Assembly: GCA_039881045.1 (NCBI GenBank)
Contig: JAYWVB010000023.1
Location: forward strand, 434,001-498,000
Direction of reading: 5' to 3'
Origin: Chaetomium olivaceum
Lineage: Eukaryota; Ascomycota; Sordariomycetes; Sordariales; Chaetomiaceae
Length of the DNA stretch: 64,000 bases
Shown here: piece by piece, positions 48,454 through 59,919 of the stretch
Layout: every line of letters starts with the position of its first letter
Position numbering within the stretch: position 1 is the stretch's first letter
The notes under the pieces: generated by a model
Databases searched by the model: none
What the model saw: the letters and a program-made list of their open reading frames with translations, nothing else
What the model was told of the DNA's origin: nothing
Translations under genes and position numbers: made by a program

Positions 48454-50787
48454 ATGACGTACAAGTACAGTGCCAAGCCAACGCCTCTGGGCAAGGTGCA
48501 AAAGCCCCCTTACACCGTCGAGGCATCCGGTTTCCAGCCCCGTCGAGGCGAGACCACCCCGCGCCGGCATCCGAAAGCTAAGGATGGTTTGCTCGAGCGC
48601 CCAGCTCCAGAGGTCAACACCACCTTCGACTTGTTGAAACGGAGTGCCGAGCTCTACAGCAACGAGCCGGCCGTTGGTAGCCGGAAGCTGATTCACACCC
48701 ACAAGGAGAAGAAGAAGGTCCCCAAGGTCGTCGACGGCAAGACCACCGAGGTCGAGAAAGAATGGACTTACTACGAGCTGTCTGACTACACCTACATCAC
48801 ATACCAGGAGTACTTTACCCAGGTTTTGCAGGTGGGCGCTGGTTTGAGGAAGCTGGGGTTGGCGCCTAAGGACAGGCTGCATATCTTTGCTACCACAAGG
48901 TGCGACTGTGCTCTCAAACACCTTGGTTAGAATCCACAATTGCTGACGCTCAAGATGAACGACGCAGCTCGCAATGGCTCACTATGGCACACGCATGCTC
49001 CTCGCAATCCATGACCATCGTCACGGCATACGATACCCTTGGCGAGAGCGGCGTTGAGCACTCTCTCGTTCAGAGCAAGGCGAACGCCATGTTTGTCGAT
49101 CCGCACCTGTTCAAAACGATCAATAATCCGCTCAAAAAGGCCGAAGTCGTCAAGTTCCTCATCTACAACGAGGAATCCCACCTGCCCGTGCCTGATGCCG
49201 AGATCGAGAAGTTCAAAGCCGACCACCCGGAGCTCACAATACTATCGTTCGGCGAACTGCGCGCACTAGGGGAGGACAACCCGACGGAACCAGTCCAACC
49301 GAGCCCCGAAGAAATGTATTGCATCATGTACACCTCCGGCAGCACCGGCCCGCCCAAAGGTGTCCCCGTCTCCCACGCGGGCTTCGTTGCCGCCGTGGCG
49401 GGCTTGTACTCGGTCATGGAGGAAGCGGTGAGCCACCGCGAGTATGTGCTGGCCTACCTCCCACTGGCGCACATCTTTGAGCTCGTGCTCGAAAACCTCG
49501 TCATCTTCGTCGGCGCGACCCTCGGCTACGGCTCGCCGCGCACACTCTCCGACACCAGCATGCGCAACTGCTATGGCGACATGCGCACCTTCGCGCCCAC
49601 AGTCATGGTCGGCGTCCCCCAGATCTGGGAGACGGTCAAGAAGGGCATCGAGAGCAAGGTCAAAGCGTCGGGTGCACTCTCCAGCACCGTCTTCAACGCG
49701 GCCCTCGCCCTCAAGTCCTTCCTCGTACACAACGGCCTGCCCGGCGGCGCCCTCCTCGACAGCACTGTCTTCAACCAAGTCCGCGCCGTCACCGGCCCGC
49801 CTGCGCTTCGTCGTCAACGGCGCCAGCGGTATCGCCACGCCCACCCTGCACTTCATCTCCATGGCCGTAGCGCCCATGCTCAACGGCTACGGGCTCACCG
49901 AGACCTGCGGCAACGGCGCGCTCGGCTGTCCCCTCCAATGGACCCCCGACGCCGCCATCGGCCCCATCCCCGCCGCCGTCGAGATCAAGCTGGTCTCCCT
50001 CCCCGATCTCAACTACTCCACCACCACCACCCCCCCCCAAGGCGAGATCCTCATCCGCGGCGCGCCCGTCTGCACCGCCTACCTGGACAACCCGGAAGAA
50101 ACCGCCAAGGCGATCACGCCCGACGGCTGGTTCCGCACGGGCGACATCGGCGAGTTCAACGCCGACGGCCACCTGGCCGTCATCGACCGCGTCAAGAACC
50201 TGGTCAAGCTACAGGGCGGCGAGTACATCGCGCTCGAGAAGCTCGAGGCCATCTACCGCGGTGCCGCCTGCGCGCAGAACATCATGGTGCACGGCGACAG
50301 CTCGGCGCCGCGGCCGATCGCGCTGGTGGTCGGGAACGAGAAGGTACTCGCGCAGATGGCGAAGGAGGTTGGGGTTGCCGAGGGGGCGGATCTGTACAAG
50401 GACGGGAAGGTCAGGGGCGCGGTGCTGAAGGCGCTGCAGGGGCTGGCAAGGAAGGAAGGGTTGAGCGGGATGGAGACGGTGGCGGGGGTGGTGCTGCTTG
50501 AGGAGGAGTGGACGCCGGCGAATGTGAGTATTCTTTTTTTTTCTCTTCTTTTCTTTCCGTTTTTTCCTTCCATTCTTTTCCTTTTTCTTCTTTTCTGTTC
50601 TGTTCTGTTGTGATCTGTCCTGTTCTGCTTTTCCTCCACCTTTCCGTCTGGATACGACTACTCTCTGGTCTGATTGGTTGCTAACGGTTGATAATAGGGA
50701 CTGGTGACAGCTACACAGAAGCTGAATCGTAAGGCGATTAGGGAGAGGTACGCCAAGGAGATCAAGGCTTGCGTGGAGGGTAAGTAA
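48454..50787 (+). CDS. Long-chain fatty acyl-CoA synthetase (FAA1/FAA4-like), frameshifted
   Basis: ATP-dependent activation of long-chain fatty acids to acyl-CoA, usually at the ER, lipid droplets or peroxisomes. Exons are 48454-48899, 48968-50523 and 50698-50787, with introns of 68 nt (CTGAC branch) and 174 nt. The AMP-binding P-loop YTSGSTGPPKGV lies near residue 270. The GYGLTETCGNGAL motif, GWFRTGDIGEF and the acyl-CoA synthetase signature DRVKNLVKLQGGEYIALEKLE-type segment follow. The last exon encodes the family-typical NGLVTATQKLNRKAI end. About 697 aa would result if the frame were intact. At about 49791-49800 the frame shifts: the expected sequence TGGRLRFVVNG needs two more bases in the GGC/CCG tract. 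All catalytic motifs are present on both sides, so an assembly deletion is more likely than a dead gene. There is no obvious peroxisomal C-terminal signal. Confidence 0.88.
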
Positions 50788-51300
50788 GGGGCGTATGTGC
50801 ACGGGACGGGCTATCTCTCGGGTTTCTGCTTGGCGATGTGATTCCTTCAGCATTTCAGGTTGTGTTGCTCTTGAAACTGGGCTAGGCGTAGGGCGAGTGA
50901 AGTACTTGGCCGGCGTTGGGTATCTTGAAAGTACTTCTCCATCTTTGAACAATCTTCTTGCACGCTGCTCTGGGACGAGTAAAAAATGTATGCTTCAAGC
51001 TTAGCGAACTAACGATGATATGACGATGGATCTAATGCAATTGGTATCTCGAATAATCAGTACCATGAGATGAACCTGTCCCCAGCGCCTTGCTTCCATA
51101 ACTTCTCTCGTAACGCATCCCAGTCATCAGTTCCCAGTCATCAATCCCCTGCTCCTGGCTTGAATCAAAGCAGCTTCGACCCGTCTCAGGAGACCCGCTC
51201 CGGTCTATATGAAGCGCCTCTCCCAGCTAATCATACCCGCTATGTCTATCCAAAAAGAACATCACCCGTCACACACTACGCACCACCCTCCACCAACACC
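50788..51300. terminator. Shared 3' region of convergent genes
   Basis: About 510 nt lie between the stop codons of the acyl-CoA synthetase (plus) and the USP8-like gene (minus). Both transcripts must terminate here. No open frame of interest was found and no specific poly(A) signal is called. Confidence 0.4.
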
Positions 51301-54300
51301 TCACGTCCCCCGGCGCCGGTAGTAAACCATATACGCCGACGTATTCCCATTCTGGTACATCGTCTCGGTCAGATCCCCCGGCTGGCCACTTCCAATCTTG
51401 ACACGGTCCACCACGTCATCATTGCAGCGGAACCAGTCGGACGGGTCCTTGGACATCTCGTCCTGGACGTAGCTGTAGTAATGCCCACCGTTGATGCCTT
51501 GGCCGACATGCACGGTGACAGCGTAGCAGTCGTAGCGCATCTTGCCGGCGAAGTGGCGGTCGTCGGTGGTGGCCATGTCCGGGTCCGGCTCGGCGCAGTA
51601 GCGCGTGAGGTCGAGGTCGCGGATCGGGAAGCGCACCTTGGAGTGAATCTTGCCTGACGACATAAGCCGGTTGCTGAACCCACCGCCGCCGGCGCTATTA
51701 AAACGGTTGAGGCAGAAGGCGAGGCGGTCAGGCAGCCGCGCGAACTTGGCTTTGCGCGTGCGCCCGGGTTTGTTGCACGTCTCGCAGACCAGGTCGGGGA
51801 AGTGCTCCGAGGTTTGATGGTTGGCGAGCAGGCTGTCGAGGTCCGTCGGGTCGTCCATGCCGGCGAGGTTGAGGATCCAGACATCGCACGGTTGAAAGAG
51901 GCGGATCTCTTGCCGGCAGGCGCTGTTGTGGCACCGCGAGATGAACACCTCAAGCCCGCGGAAGTACTTGTCCACGACGGAGGCGCTGGCTTTGGAGTAA
52001 TCACGCCAGTAATCGACGGCATTCTGGATGATGGTGCCGTCCTTGGGCGTGTACGGCTTTTCCTCCTTGGGGGGCTTTCTGTCGCGGCGGACGTTGGTCT
52101 CGTCGTGAATATTGTCCATGATAAAAGAGTAGAACTCTTGGGCATCTTGCTGTGAACAACCACCGAATATGTCGGATTCCGGCTTATCCCTACCATTTGA
52201 GCTCTTGGAGTGAATGAAGTGGATGTATTCCTATGTAGCGTCAGTAATGGGCACACCGCAGCAGTGGCACAGGTACTTACCATGAACGTTTTGGCTGCAA
52301 GGGACTTGAACGTCCCTTGATTGAGCCAGTGTAAAAGGTTGGCCAGACACTTAGTGAGGAGCTGGGGGTTTTCAAGGTTTTCATCCGGCTTCATAGGCAC
52401 CTTGTACGTATCCTTCCATTCCCCGCTCCACACCTCACGCGCGAAACCGGGCGTAGCGAACATGGCTTGCAAGGAACTGTTGGCGAAGCAGAAGACACCG
52501 GGGTTCTGTAGGCCTGTTCGGTACTTCCGGACCGTGTCGACGACTTGGGCCCCAGACTTTTTGGCCAAAACGACAGAGCTATCCTCGGCCTCTGCAAGCC
52601 CGCTATAGCTCCTTCGCGGAAGTGCCGGGGGTGGGCGCGTCGGTGGCGACGGGAGCGAGGTGTAAAGGTTTTCTTCGTGGGATAAACGATGATGGAAAGG
52701 ACTTTGCGGACGACTAGTCGGGGGGCTGACAGGAGATACCATCGACTCGTGGTGTTCGGAAATGGGAGGGAATCGGCGAAGGAAATCCTCGGTTGTCCTA
52801 ATCGGGGATATCGCCCCGGCATCCCCAATGGTCTCTTCCCATCGCTTGGCCTCTGCCGGATCTTGTATCGGCCGAGTCACGTATGTCTGGCGCCGGTTTA
52901 GGAATGAACGTGCCATGGGGTTTGCCGCGTGCTTTTTCGATGTCGTTGTCGAAGACGACTGAAGACTCGCGTTGCCGACCAGACTCGTCCACGCGTCTAA
53001 CCCTCCACGTAGCAACTTCGGAGAAACCTGCAACCCTGATGCGCCCGTGAAGTCGTATTGGCTAAGGGCATTGAACAGACCAGATGCAGCTCTCTCTTCG
53101 GGGGTTTGCGGTCTGGGAACAATCTGCTCGGAGTCCTGGTCATAAAACACCACCAAGTCAAACTCATGGCGCTTTTCAAAGAGCAGCTGCTCTGATGTCG
53201 GTGCCAGAACCATGCTATCTGCGACCTGCTCCGCCGAGATATGATCCCTAGCAAGCACCTCGGGCTCTAGGCATATGGTCGCCTGCGACATGATGTGGCC
53301 ATCATCGAAATCCTCGCGGCTCCTGATGTCAATGAGTAGAATCGAAAGGTCCTTGGCCCCGGTCCTCATAAACCCAAGTAGATCCTCAACAGATATTGTG
53401 TCGCCGTCTGGGATGGATAGCTTGGCCCGTTTCGCTGGGACGCTTGCGGACTCGGCATTATGGGCACGTGCAGAAAGCTCAGGGGGCTTCGCATGTTTGG
53501 GTGCCTGTTTGGGGGGCGCCTTTGGAGGTCCTGCCGAGTTGGTTCTCGTAAACATGGCACGGGGAGCACTCGAGGGCAGAGCAGCCGTTTCGCTCGAAAT
53601 AGTGCCTCGCGGCGGGTTGTAGATTGCGTCAGGCATCCTAGGCAACCCGGCGATCGCCCCGGTCAATGGCGGGTTTGGAGGTGGCGCTTCCGGAGACTTT
53701 GCCCCGCTGACGATCCCGAAGACGCGGCCGATTGTGTTCGGATATGGTGTAGGCCTTGGGACGGGTTGGCCGCGCCTGCTCGAAGGTTTGCAAAGCGCTG
53801 GAGGAGGTCCTGAGATTTAATCGAGGCCGTCGCTGTACCTGGCCGCAGCGCATTACCATGGAGACCTTGGGGTTTTGGGTGGACGACGGGCCTGTTCTTG
53901 GGCGGAGAGGCAACCGGCACGTTATTGACCTTTGTAGCCGCATCAGCAGCGTTTCCCTCCCTTGCCCGTCCAGTGTCCCGTTGCCAGCGGATTCCGGCCG
54001 GCGAGTGGTAGGCTGAACGCCCGTCCTAGCATTGTCGGCCTTGATTTGTCCTTTGATAGCCTCAAAGTCGCCGTGGACGGCACGCACCTGGCGCAGGAGT
54101 CGCTGGTAGCGCTCGAATTGTGCCTTATTATCGCGTTGTAGCGATACCCACCCCTTGTTCTTCTTAATGTCATGGAGGAGAATAGTGCTGGCCCGTATGT
54201 AGTCTTTGAGGGCGAGGTCAGGTCTGCCAAAGCTTTTCGACGACTCAGCTTGCCGTAGAACCATTTCTGCTGTCAGGAGAACCTTTTCGATGGGAGCGTG

Positions 54301-54444
54301 CGCGTCGATGTCTGCAGTGACGGAGGTGATGTCGTCGATGTGCGGGAGCGGCCGCTTCCCCCCTTTTGGACCATCAGAGCGCCCATCCAGCCCCCCTAAA
54401 GACGCAGATCGAGCATGATCGAACGTGGTCGTCGAGCCCGGCAT
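51301..54444 (-). CDS. USP8/Doa4-type ubiquitin hydrolase with MIT-like, rhodanese and UCH domains (frameshifted)
   Basis: Removes ubiquitin from endosomal cargo and recycles it. The N-terminal helical region (about residues 45-130) resembles the USP8 dimerisation/MIT-like domain. A rhodanese-like domain follows (SVEDLLGFMRTG..SILLIDIRSREDFDDGHI). The C-terminal UCH domain has its nucleophile Cys in NPGVFCFANSSLQ (codon at 52490-52488) and its catalytic His in GINGGHYYSYVQ. CysXXCys zinc pairs (CETC) and SAYMVYYRRR close the domain. A 50-nt intron (52280-52231) is clear. In the linker, two further frame changes are needed, at about 54010-53940 and 53760-53700, each fitting one lost base. The intervening frame reads a typical PVVHPKPQGLHGN and DLLQRFANLR. 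Total about 1031 aa. The Cys box is atypical (NPGVFC instead of NLGNTC) but keeps the nucleophile. Divergent from VPS27. Confidence 0.86.
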
Positions 54445-55597
54445 GGCGGAGGATGCAAGTCTTTGAGTGCCTCGCCGGGCCTGGGCAATGCGATATCGAA
54501 GAGGGGTCGCAGAGTAGACGGTACAAGTCGGCTATATCGTAATCAAAATTATCATGGCTCAAATTTGGGTGTGGGACTGGTGCGTGGTCTTGTGGCGTCG
54601 TGGTCGTCGTCAGCAGATCGAGAATGTTGAGGAGGGAGAGAATGCAAAAACCACTGCTGGAAACGAGAGAGAACTGGAGATTATGTTTGGGAAAAGGAAA
54701 GAAACGGATGGCGCTGGTTAAGATATTTCTTTCTTTGCTGAGGCGGAGATCATCCTTTGTTCTTTGCTCTGTTCGAGAGAACGTGTTGTGATCGGTCTGC
54801 TGCTGCCGAGTTGTCATGTGGGGTGTGTCTGGAGAGCTGGGGAAAGCACCTTGGAGACTGGGGTCTTCTCGAATGCGGCCCCTCGCCCCTCGGCAGTACA
54901 CAGGAGGTACCTCCAGTACCTTCAGTTCTTGGCAGTGGCTCAAATGCTTGGGTCGCTGCTCATGGGCCACAAGGTGGTTAAAGATCTTCTTTTGATTTCT
55001 CTATTTCCGAAAGAAAAGTAAAAGAGGGGAACAGGAAAAAGAAGGCGAGTAAAAATAAATAAAGATACTGGCCTGTTTGGCAAAGAAACACCCTGAACAC
55101 TACCCGCCCTCCGACCGATTGTTTGTATGTACATACATACAGAGATTACAGATCTGTACATTTAGCGGAAGGGTGAGCCCGCGTGGAACTCTGCAAGCAA
55201 AGAAGCCCATTGCAAGGGCCCCCATGTCGCCTCTTGGCAAGCTCGTGGAGGCAAGCTGCGGCCCCCAGCACGGCGGGCAAGGCGGGCCCATACGTAACCA
55301 ACGACAGGCAGCCGCATCGAAACTCCAACCTTCTTCCATCGCAAACTCCCGCCGCGTAACCTGCCGATGCACTAACACGCGCTGATTCCATATTACATAC
55401 CTACACAATACCCTACGCTCAGTAATCATTGCGTCGCTCGGATCTTATCGATTCCGGAACCGACAGACAGCTGCGTAGCCTAAACACGACTCGCCCCGCA
55501 ACCCTCCAACCAACCTCTCGAGCAACACCACGAGCTGCGACTCTCCTTCAATTCCCTTCAACAGCGACATTTTCGGTTTTCTGTCCCTCTTCTCAAA
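54445..55597. promoter_or_regulatory. Bidirectional promoter region between the USP8-like gene and vps27
   Basis: About 1.15 kb lie between the two divergent start codons, so both promoters are here. Visible features are an alternating GTACATACATAC stretch near 55128-55141 and an A/G-rich patch at about 55005-55070. Specific transcription-factor sites are not claimed. The arrangement could coordinate two genes of the multivesicular body pathway. Confidence 0.45.
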
Positions 55598-58009
55598 ATG
55601 ATGGGGTGGTGGTCGTCAGGGGCCAATAATGCCCTAGATGAGCAGATTGACAAGGCTACGAGCAGCAGCCTGTATGAGCATCCTGAGTCCCCATTCGCGA
55701 GCTTGCGATAGAGCACCCGAGCTAACTGTATCAATCCGCAGTGAAGACATTGCTCTCAACCTCGAGATTTCCGACATTATCAGATCCAAAACGGTACAAC
55801 CGAAAGAAGCCATGCGTTCGCTGAAAAAGCGCATCAACAACAGGAATCCCAATACCCAACTGAGCGCGCTGAACGTGAGCCGCACTCCACGCCCGGAACC
55901 GCGCGGACTTGACTGCTAACTTGGGCAGCTCACCGATACCTGCGTTAAAAATGGCGGTGCCCACTTTCTCACCGAGATAGCTTCTAGAGAGTTTATGGAG
56001 TGCCTGGTGTCGCTTCTCAAAGCGGTCGGTCCCGGTACTGTGAACGCTGAAGTGCGCGCCAAAATCCTCGAGCTCATTCAGTTGTGGGCCACCGCCGCGG
56101 AAGGCCGTTACGAACTGGGTTATATTGGAGAGGTGTACAAGACCTTGCAGCGGGAGGGTTACCAGTTCCCGCCCCGAGTCACTGTTGCCAGCAGCATGAT
56201 CGACAGTAACGCGGTATGTCTCCCCAATACGTCGAACGAGGTCGGTGGAGATGCTAACACCACTAAGCCCCCTGAATGGGTTGACTCCGACGTTTGTATG
56301 CGGTGTCGGACCGCCTTCACATTCACCAACAGGAAGCACCACTGCCGTAACTGCGGCAACTGTTTTGATCAGCAATGCTCGACCAAATCCCTCCCCCTTC
56401 CTCACCTCGGCATCCTCCAAGCGGTCCGGGTAGACGACGGATGCTATGCCAAGCTCACCGACAGGTCCTCTAAAGCCGCCAGTGTCCCCCCCGAGCGCTC
56501 ATTTACCTACTCCTCTTCCCCCGCCAAACCCAAAGGATCGTCGATGCAACCGCGAAACGCTCGGGTGGACGATGGCTTTGACGAGGACTTGAAGAAGGCT
56601 TTGGCAATGAGTCTTGAGGAAGTCAAGAGTCATTCCAGGAACTATGTCTCCTCTCCTGCAACCAATGGGGTGGCTTCGAACCTGCCAAAGCCAAACGGAC
56701 ACGCCGCGCCCAAACCGGTCGAAGAGGAGGACGAGGATTTGAAGGCCGCCATTGCAGCGTCTCTGGCGGATATGGAGGAGCAGAAAAAGCAGCATGCTGC
56801 GGCACTAAAGCAACAGGCCTCAGGCACGGCAAACTCTTCATCAGCCGCCCCCTCTGCACTTCCCAAGAACGATTATGAACTCACGCCGCTCGAGGCGGAG
56901 AACATCAACCTCTTTTCAACTCTTGTTGACCGCCTGCAAACACAACCACCTGGGACAATTCTGCGTGAACCGCAAATCCAGGAACTGTACGACAGCATCG
57001 GCGCACTGCGGCCCAAGCTTGCCCGGACTTATGGAGAAACGATGAGCAAGCATGGTAAGTCGACCTATGATGAGGCGATGAAGTGGCGACTAACTCTCGA
57101 CTAGATACCCTCCTGGATTTGCATGCGAAACTGTCGACTGTTGTTCGTTACTATGACCGCATGCTTGAAGAGCGCCTCTCCAAGGCCTACAGTCAGCACA
57201 GCATAGGGGGATACAACCTACCGCCGCCGAGGCAGGCCCCCGGACCGTATCCATCATTGCAACCCAATGCGCCCCCTGCCGCGGGGCCCGCCGAGAACTT
57301 CTACACGGGCGAACAACAGCAAGAGTATAACCACCCGACGGCACACCAGCCTTATCCGCAGCCAACACCAGCACAATATGGGGCCTACGACAAGCGCGGT
57401 TCTGTTTCTGGACCTTCAAGCAACCAATATCCCCCACAACAAATGCCTCAGCACACTGGAAACTGGGGCCCTGCGCCGTCTGCGCAGCAACAGTATGGCC
57501 AGCAGCCCAGCTACCCCCCGAATGAGCCTCCTCAGACCGCTCAGTTGCAACAAACGCCGACCCCCGCACATCTCTCCGCGCCGGCGTCCAATGATTCCGT
57601 CGGCACCACCCCTACGGCTGACCCCAGCGCATCATTCTATTTCAATTCGCAGGCCCAGCAACAGCAGCAGCAGCAGCCGCCGCAACAGGCCCCTAGCTCT
57701 CCGCCGGATCCGAACATGTCGCCATACCCCAACCTTGCCCAGCCATTGCATTCATATCAACCGTCCCTACCTCAAACACCGGCGTCCGTTCCCGCCCAGC
57801 CTTCTCAGCCGCAGCAAGTACATCAAGCGCCACCGCAGGCCCAGCAGCCGTACTGGCAGCATTCCGCCGCCCAGCAGACGCAGCTTCCGCCGGTGTGGCA
57901 ACCTCCCCCGAGCGCTGCGTATGCAGGGTATACACAGGAGGCCTTCCCCTCGGCGCCACACCATGCTCCAAAGCAACCGGTGGTGGAGGAGAGCTTGATT
58001 GATCTATAG
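55598..58009 (+). CDS. vps27: ESCRT-0 subunit VPS27 (VHS, FYVE, two UIMs, clathrin box)
   Basis: Recruits ubiquitinated cargo to endosomes and starts multivesicular body sorting. Five exons are read: 55598-55671, 55742-55874, 55929-56213, 56268-57054 and 57105-58009. Introns of 70, 54, 54 and 50 nt have consensus borders, and the total is 727 aa. The VHS domain covers about residues 1-150. The FYVE finger at about 168-230 has CMRC, the PI3P-binding RKHHCRNCG motif, CFDQQC and VDDGC. Two ubiquitin-interacting motifs follow (DEDLKKALAMSLEEV near 270 and DEDLKAAIAASLADM near 320). A helical segment and a long Pro/Gln-rich tail with a CAG-rich run at 57656-57680 come next. The last four residues are LIDL, a clathrin-binding box. 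Intron 3 (56214-56267) is 54 nt with no stop, so retention would insert 18 residues before the FYVE domain. The frame is intact. Confidence 0.93.
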
Positions 58010-58754
58010 TAGACCGGCGGCATTAAGTACAGCAGTTTGGGGGGGTGGGGTGGTGTTGTCAAGGATAGGCAAATGTAGGATGTTTCAGTTTGGTCGGGCG
58101 TTCAAGAAGGAAACAAGGCACACTTTGCCCGGTTTCTGAAGGTGGACGACATCTGTATGTAAACGGAGTTGTTGGGGTACGGGCATGACGAGAAGGCGTT
58201 GTGACTGCAAATACCATGTATTGTTGGACAAAACAAACAAGTATTTTGGTGACCGTCGCCTGCTTTCTCACCGGCGTCATTGAAAGCCGAATGGTCCGCA
58301 CCTCGCACCGAGATCCGGGGATGGCTGACGTAATGGCCGCCTCCCGGCCAATGGCGGCTTACCGGGACTGCCCGTGGTCACCACCGAGGGCGGGCGGGTC
58401 CCTCTTTAGGGGATAACGCCCGTTGATACGGCCTTGCACGCCGACATGATCCGGCACCGGACTGGAGCAGGTGGTGGAGACCCAAAGTGTCGGGCCGTAC
58501 GGCGTTTCGACGTCCAAGCCGGCGAATGACTCACTTGCGGTATCATTTAAGAAGCAAACTGGGACCCAGAGTCTGCAAGAACTATCATCAAGCTCAACTT
58601 GACATTTCACGGATTGTCGTCATTACCCTGACGCCCTCATAACCGGGCACTTATCTCCGATCAACTTCCGCTCTCCCTCTCCCTCTCTCTTTCCCTCTAG
58701 TCAACAAGCCAACAAACCAACAACCCCCTCTTCCACACACTACACCCAAGCAAG
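58010..58754. other. Intergenic region with CT-rich leader
   Basis: About 745 nt between two plus-strand genes, holding the vps27 terminator and the promoter of the histidine phosphatase gene. A CTCTCC/CTCTCT microsatellite at about 58671-58699 lies just upstream of the start codon, typical of a fungal 5' leader. No gene was found. Confidence 0.5.
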
Positions 58755-59561
58755 ATGCCCACTTACATCCACCTCGTCCGCCACGCCCAGGGCTTCCACA
58801 ACCTCTGCGCCGCCAACCACGCCCTGCCCGACCCAGACCTGACCCCTCTCGGCAAGGAACAGTGCGCCACCCTCGCCAAAACCTTCCCCCTCCAGTCCCA
58901 AATCACCCACCTCGTCGCCTCTCCGCTCCGCCGCACCATCTACACCTGCCTGCTCTCCTTCGAACCCGCCCTGCAGCGCGACGCCAAGACCCCTCCACCG
59001 CGCCCCACCGCCGTCGTCGCCCTCCCCGAGCTGCAGGAGGTCTCCCCCTTGCCCTGCGACACGGGCTCGCCGCTCGCCACGCTCGAGGCCGAGTTCGGGC
59101 CCGCCGGGGAAGTCGATCTGGACCTGGTGCGCGCCGCGCCCGAATGGAATGTCAAGACGGGCGACAGCCCGTTCGCGCCCGTGATGGGCCGTCTGGAGGC
59201 GCGGGCGCGGGCGGCGAGGGTGTGGCTGCGGGAGTTGGGAGCGCGGTTCGAAGCGGAGAACCCCGGGGTGGATGCGCATGTGGCGGTGGTGACGCATGGC
59301 GGGTTTCTGCACTTCCTGACGCAGGATTGGGATGGGATGAACCCCGCGGCGGGGACGGGGTGGGTGAATACGGAGTGGAGGAGTTATGAGTTCGTGGAGG
59401 GTGGGGAGGATGCGGAGGCGAGGTTGAAGGAGACGGGCCAGAGCTGGAGGAGGCGGAGGGGCAGTGCCACGGGCTTGACGGAGACGGAGCAAATGGAGTT
59501 GAGGGTTGCGGTGGAGGGGCATTTGGTGGAGGAATGGGGGGTTGATGGGGAGAAACGATAG
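58755..59561 (+). CDS. Histidine phosphatase superfamily protein (phosphoglycerate-mutase-like)
   Basis: A single-exon frame of 268 aa. The catalytic histidine motif is near the N-terminus (HLVRHAQGFHN, His about residue 10). The second conserved histidine lies in VVTHGGFLHFL. The middle carries the expected SPLRRTIYTCL helix after the first strand. Members of this branch are small cytosolic phosphatases with varied substrates; the Pmu1-like group is the closest guess, so no substrate is proposed. The start is the first ATG, in a good context after a CT-rich leader. Codon use is strongly GC-biased in the third position, as in an expressed gene. The C-terminus is charged and probably disordered. 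No frameshift is seen. Confidence 0.85.
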   Translation: MPTYIHLVRHAQGFHNLCAANHALPDPDLTPLGKEQCATLAKTFPLQSQITHLVASPLRRTIYTCLLSFEPALQRDAKTPPPRPTAVVALPELQEVSPLPCDTGSPLATLEAEFGPAGEVDLDLVRAAPEWNVKTGDSPFAPVMGRLEARARAARVWLRELGARFEAENPGVDAHVAVVTHGGFLHFLTQDWDGMNPAAGTGWVNTEWRSYEFVEGGEDAEARLKETGQSWRRRRGSATGLTETEQMELRVAVEGHLVEEWGVDGEKR

Positions 59562-59919
59562 AGGGGAAAAGGGGTTATAGAAGTTGTGGTGTGTTTAGAT
59601 GGATGGACGGACTGGCTTGAAAGTGGGTGGTCGGACTGAGTTGGTCTTGCGTCCGGCTGCTTGTACGGGAGGTGTGACGTTGATGGTTTTATTTTCCTTG
59701 CTCCTTAGTTAGAACCCAGGGCACTCGCAAACGGGTCACTTTAGAGAGAAACGGCCAAACGACGGATAGAGGAAGTCACATGCATAAAGCTCTAACATAT
59801 TTATTTCTTCATTAGCGTCTGGCGCCGTCATTGGAACAGCCGAGATGAGAAGGGCTTCTTACCCCTACTATTGAACCAGCGTATTCCTATATATACTACT
59901 CGTATGTCGCATCATCCTA
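59562..59919. terminator. 3' region between convergent genes
   Basis: About 360 nt between the stop codons of the histidine phosphatase and the fructosamine-kinase-like gene. No gene was seen; both transcripts should end here. Confidence 0.4.

Noticed and set aside
58740..59522. 260-codon minus-strand frame antisense to the histidine phosphatase
   Set aside because: A shadow of the GC-rich coding strand; the plus-strand product has the catalytic motifs.
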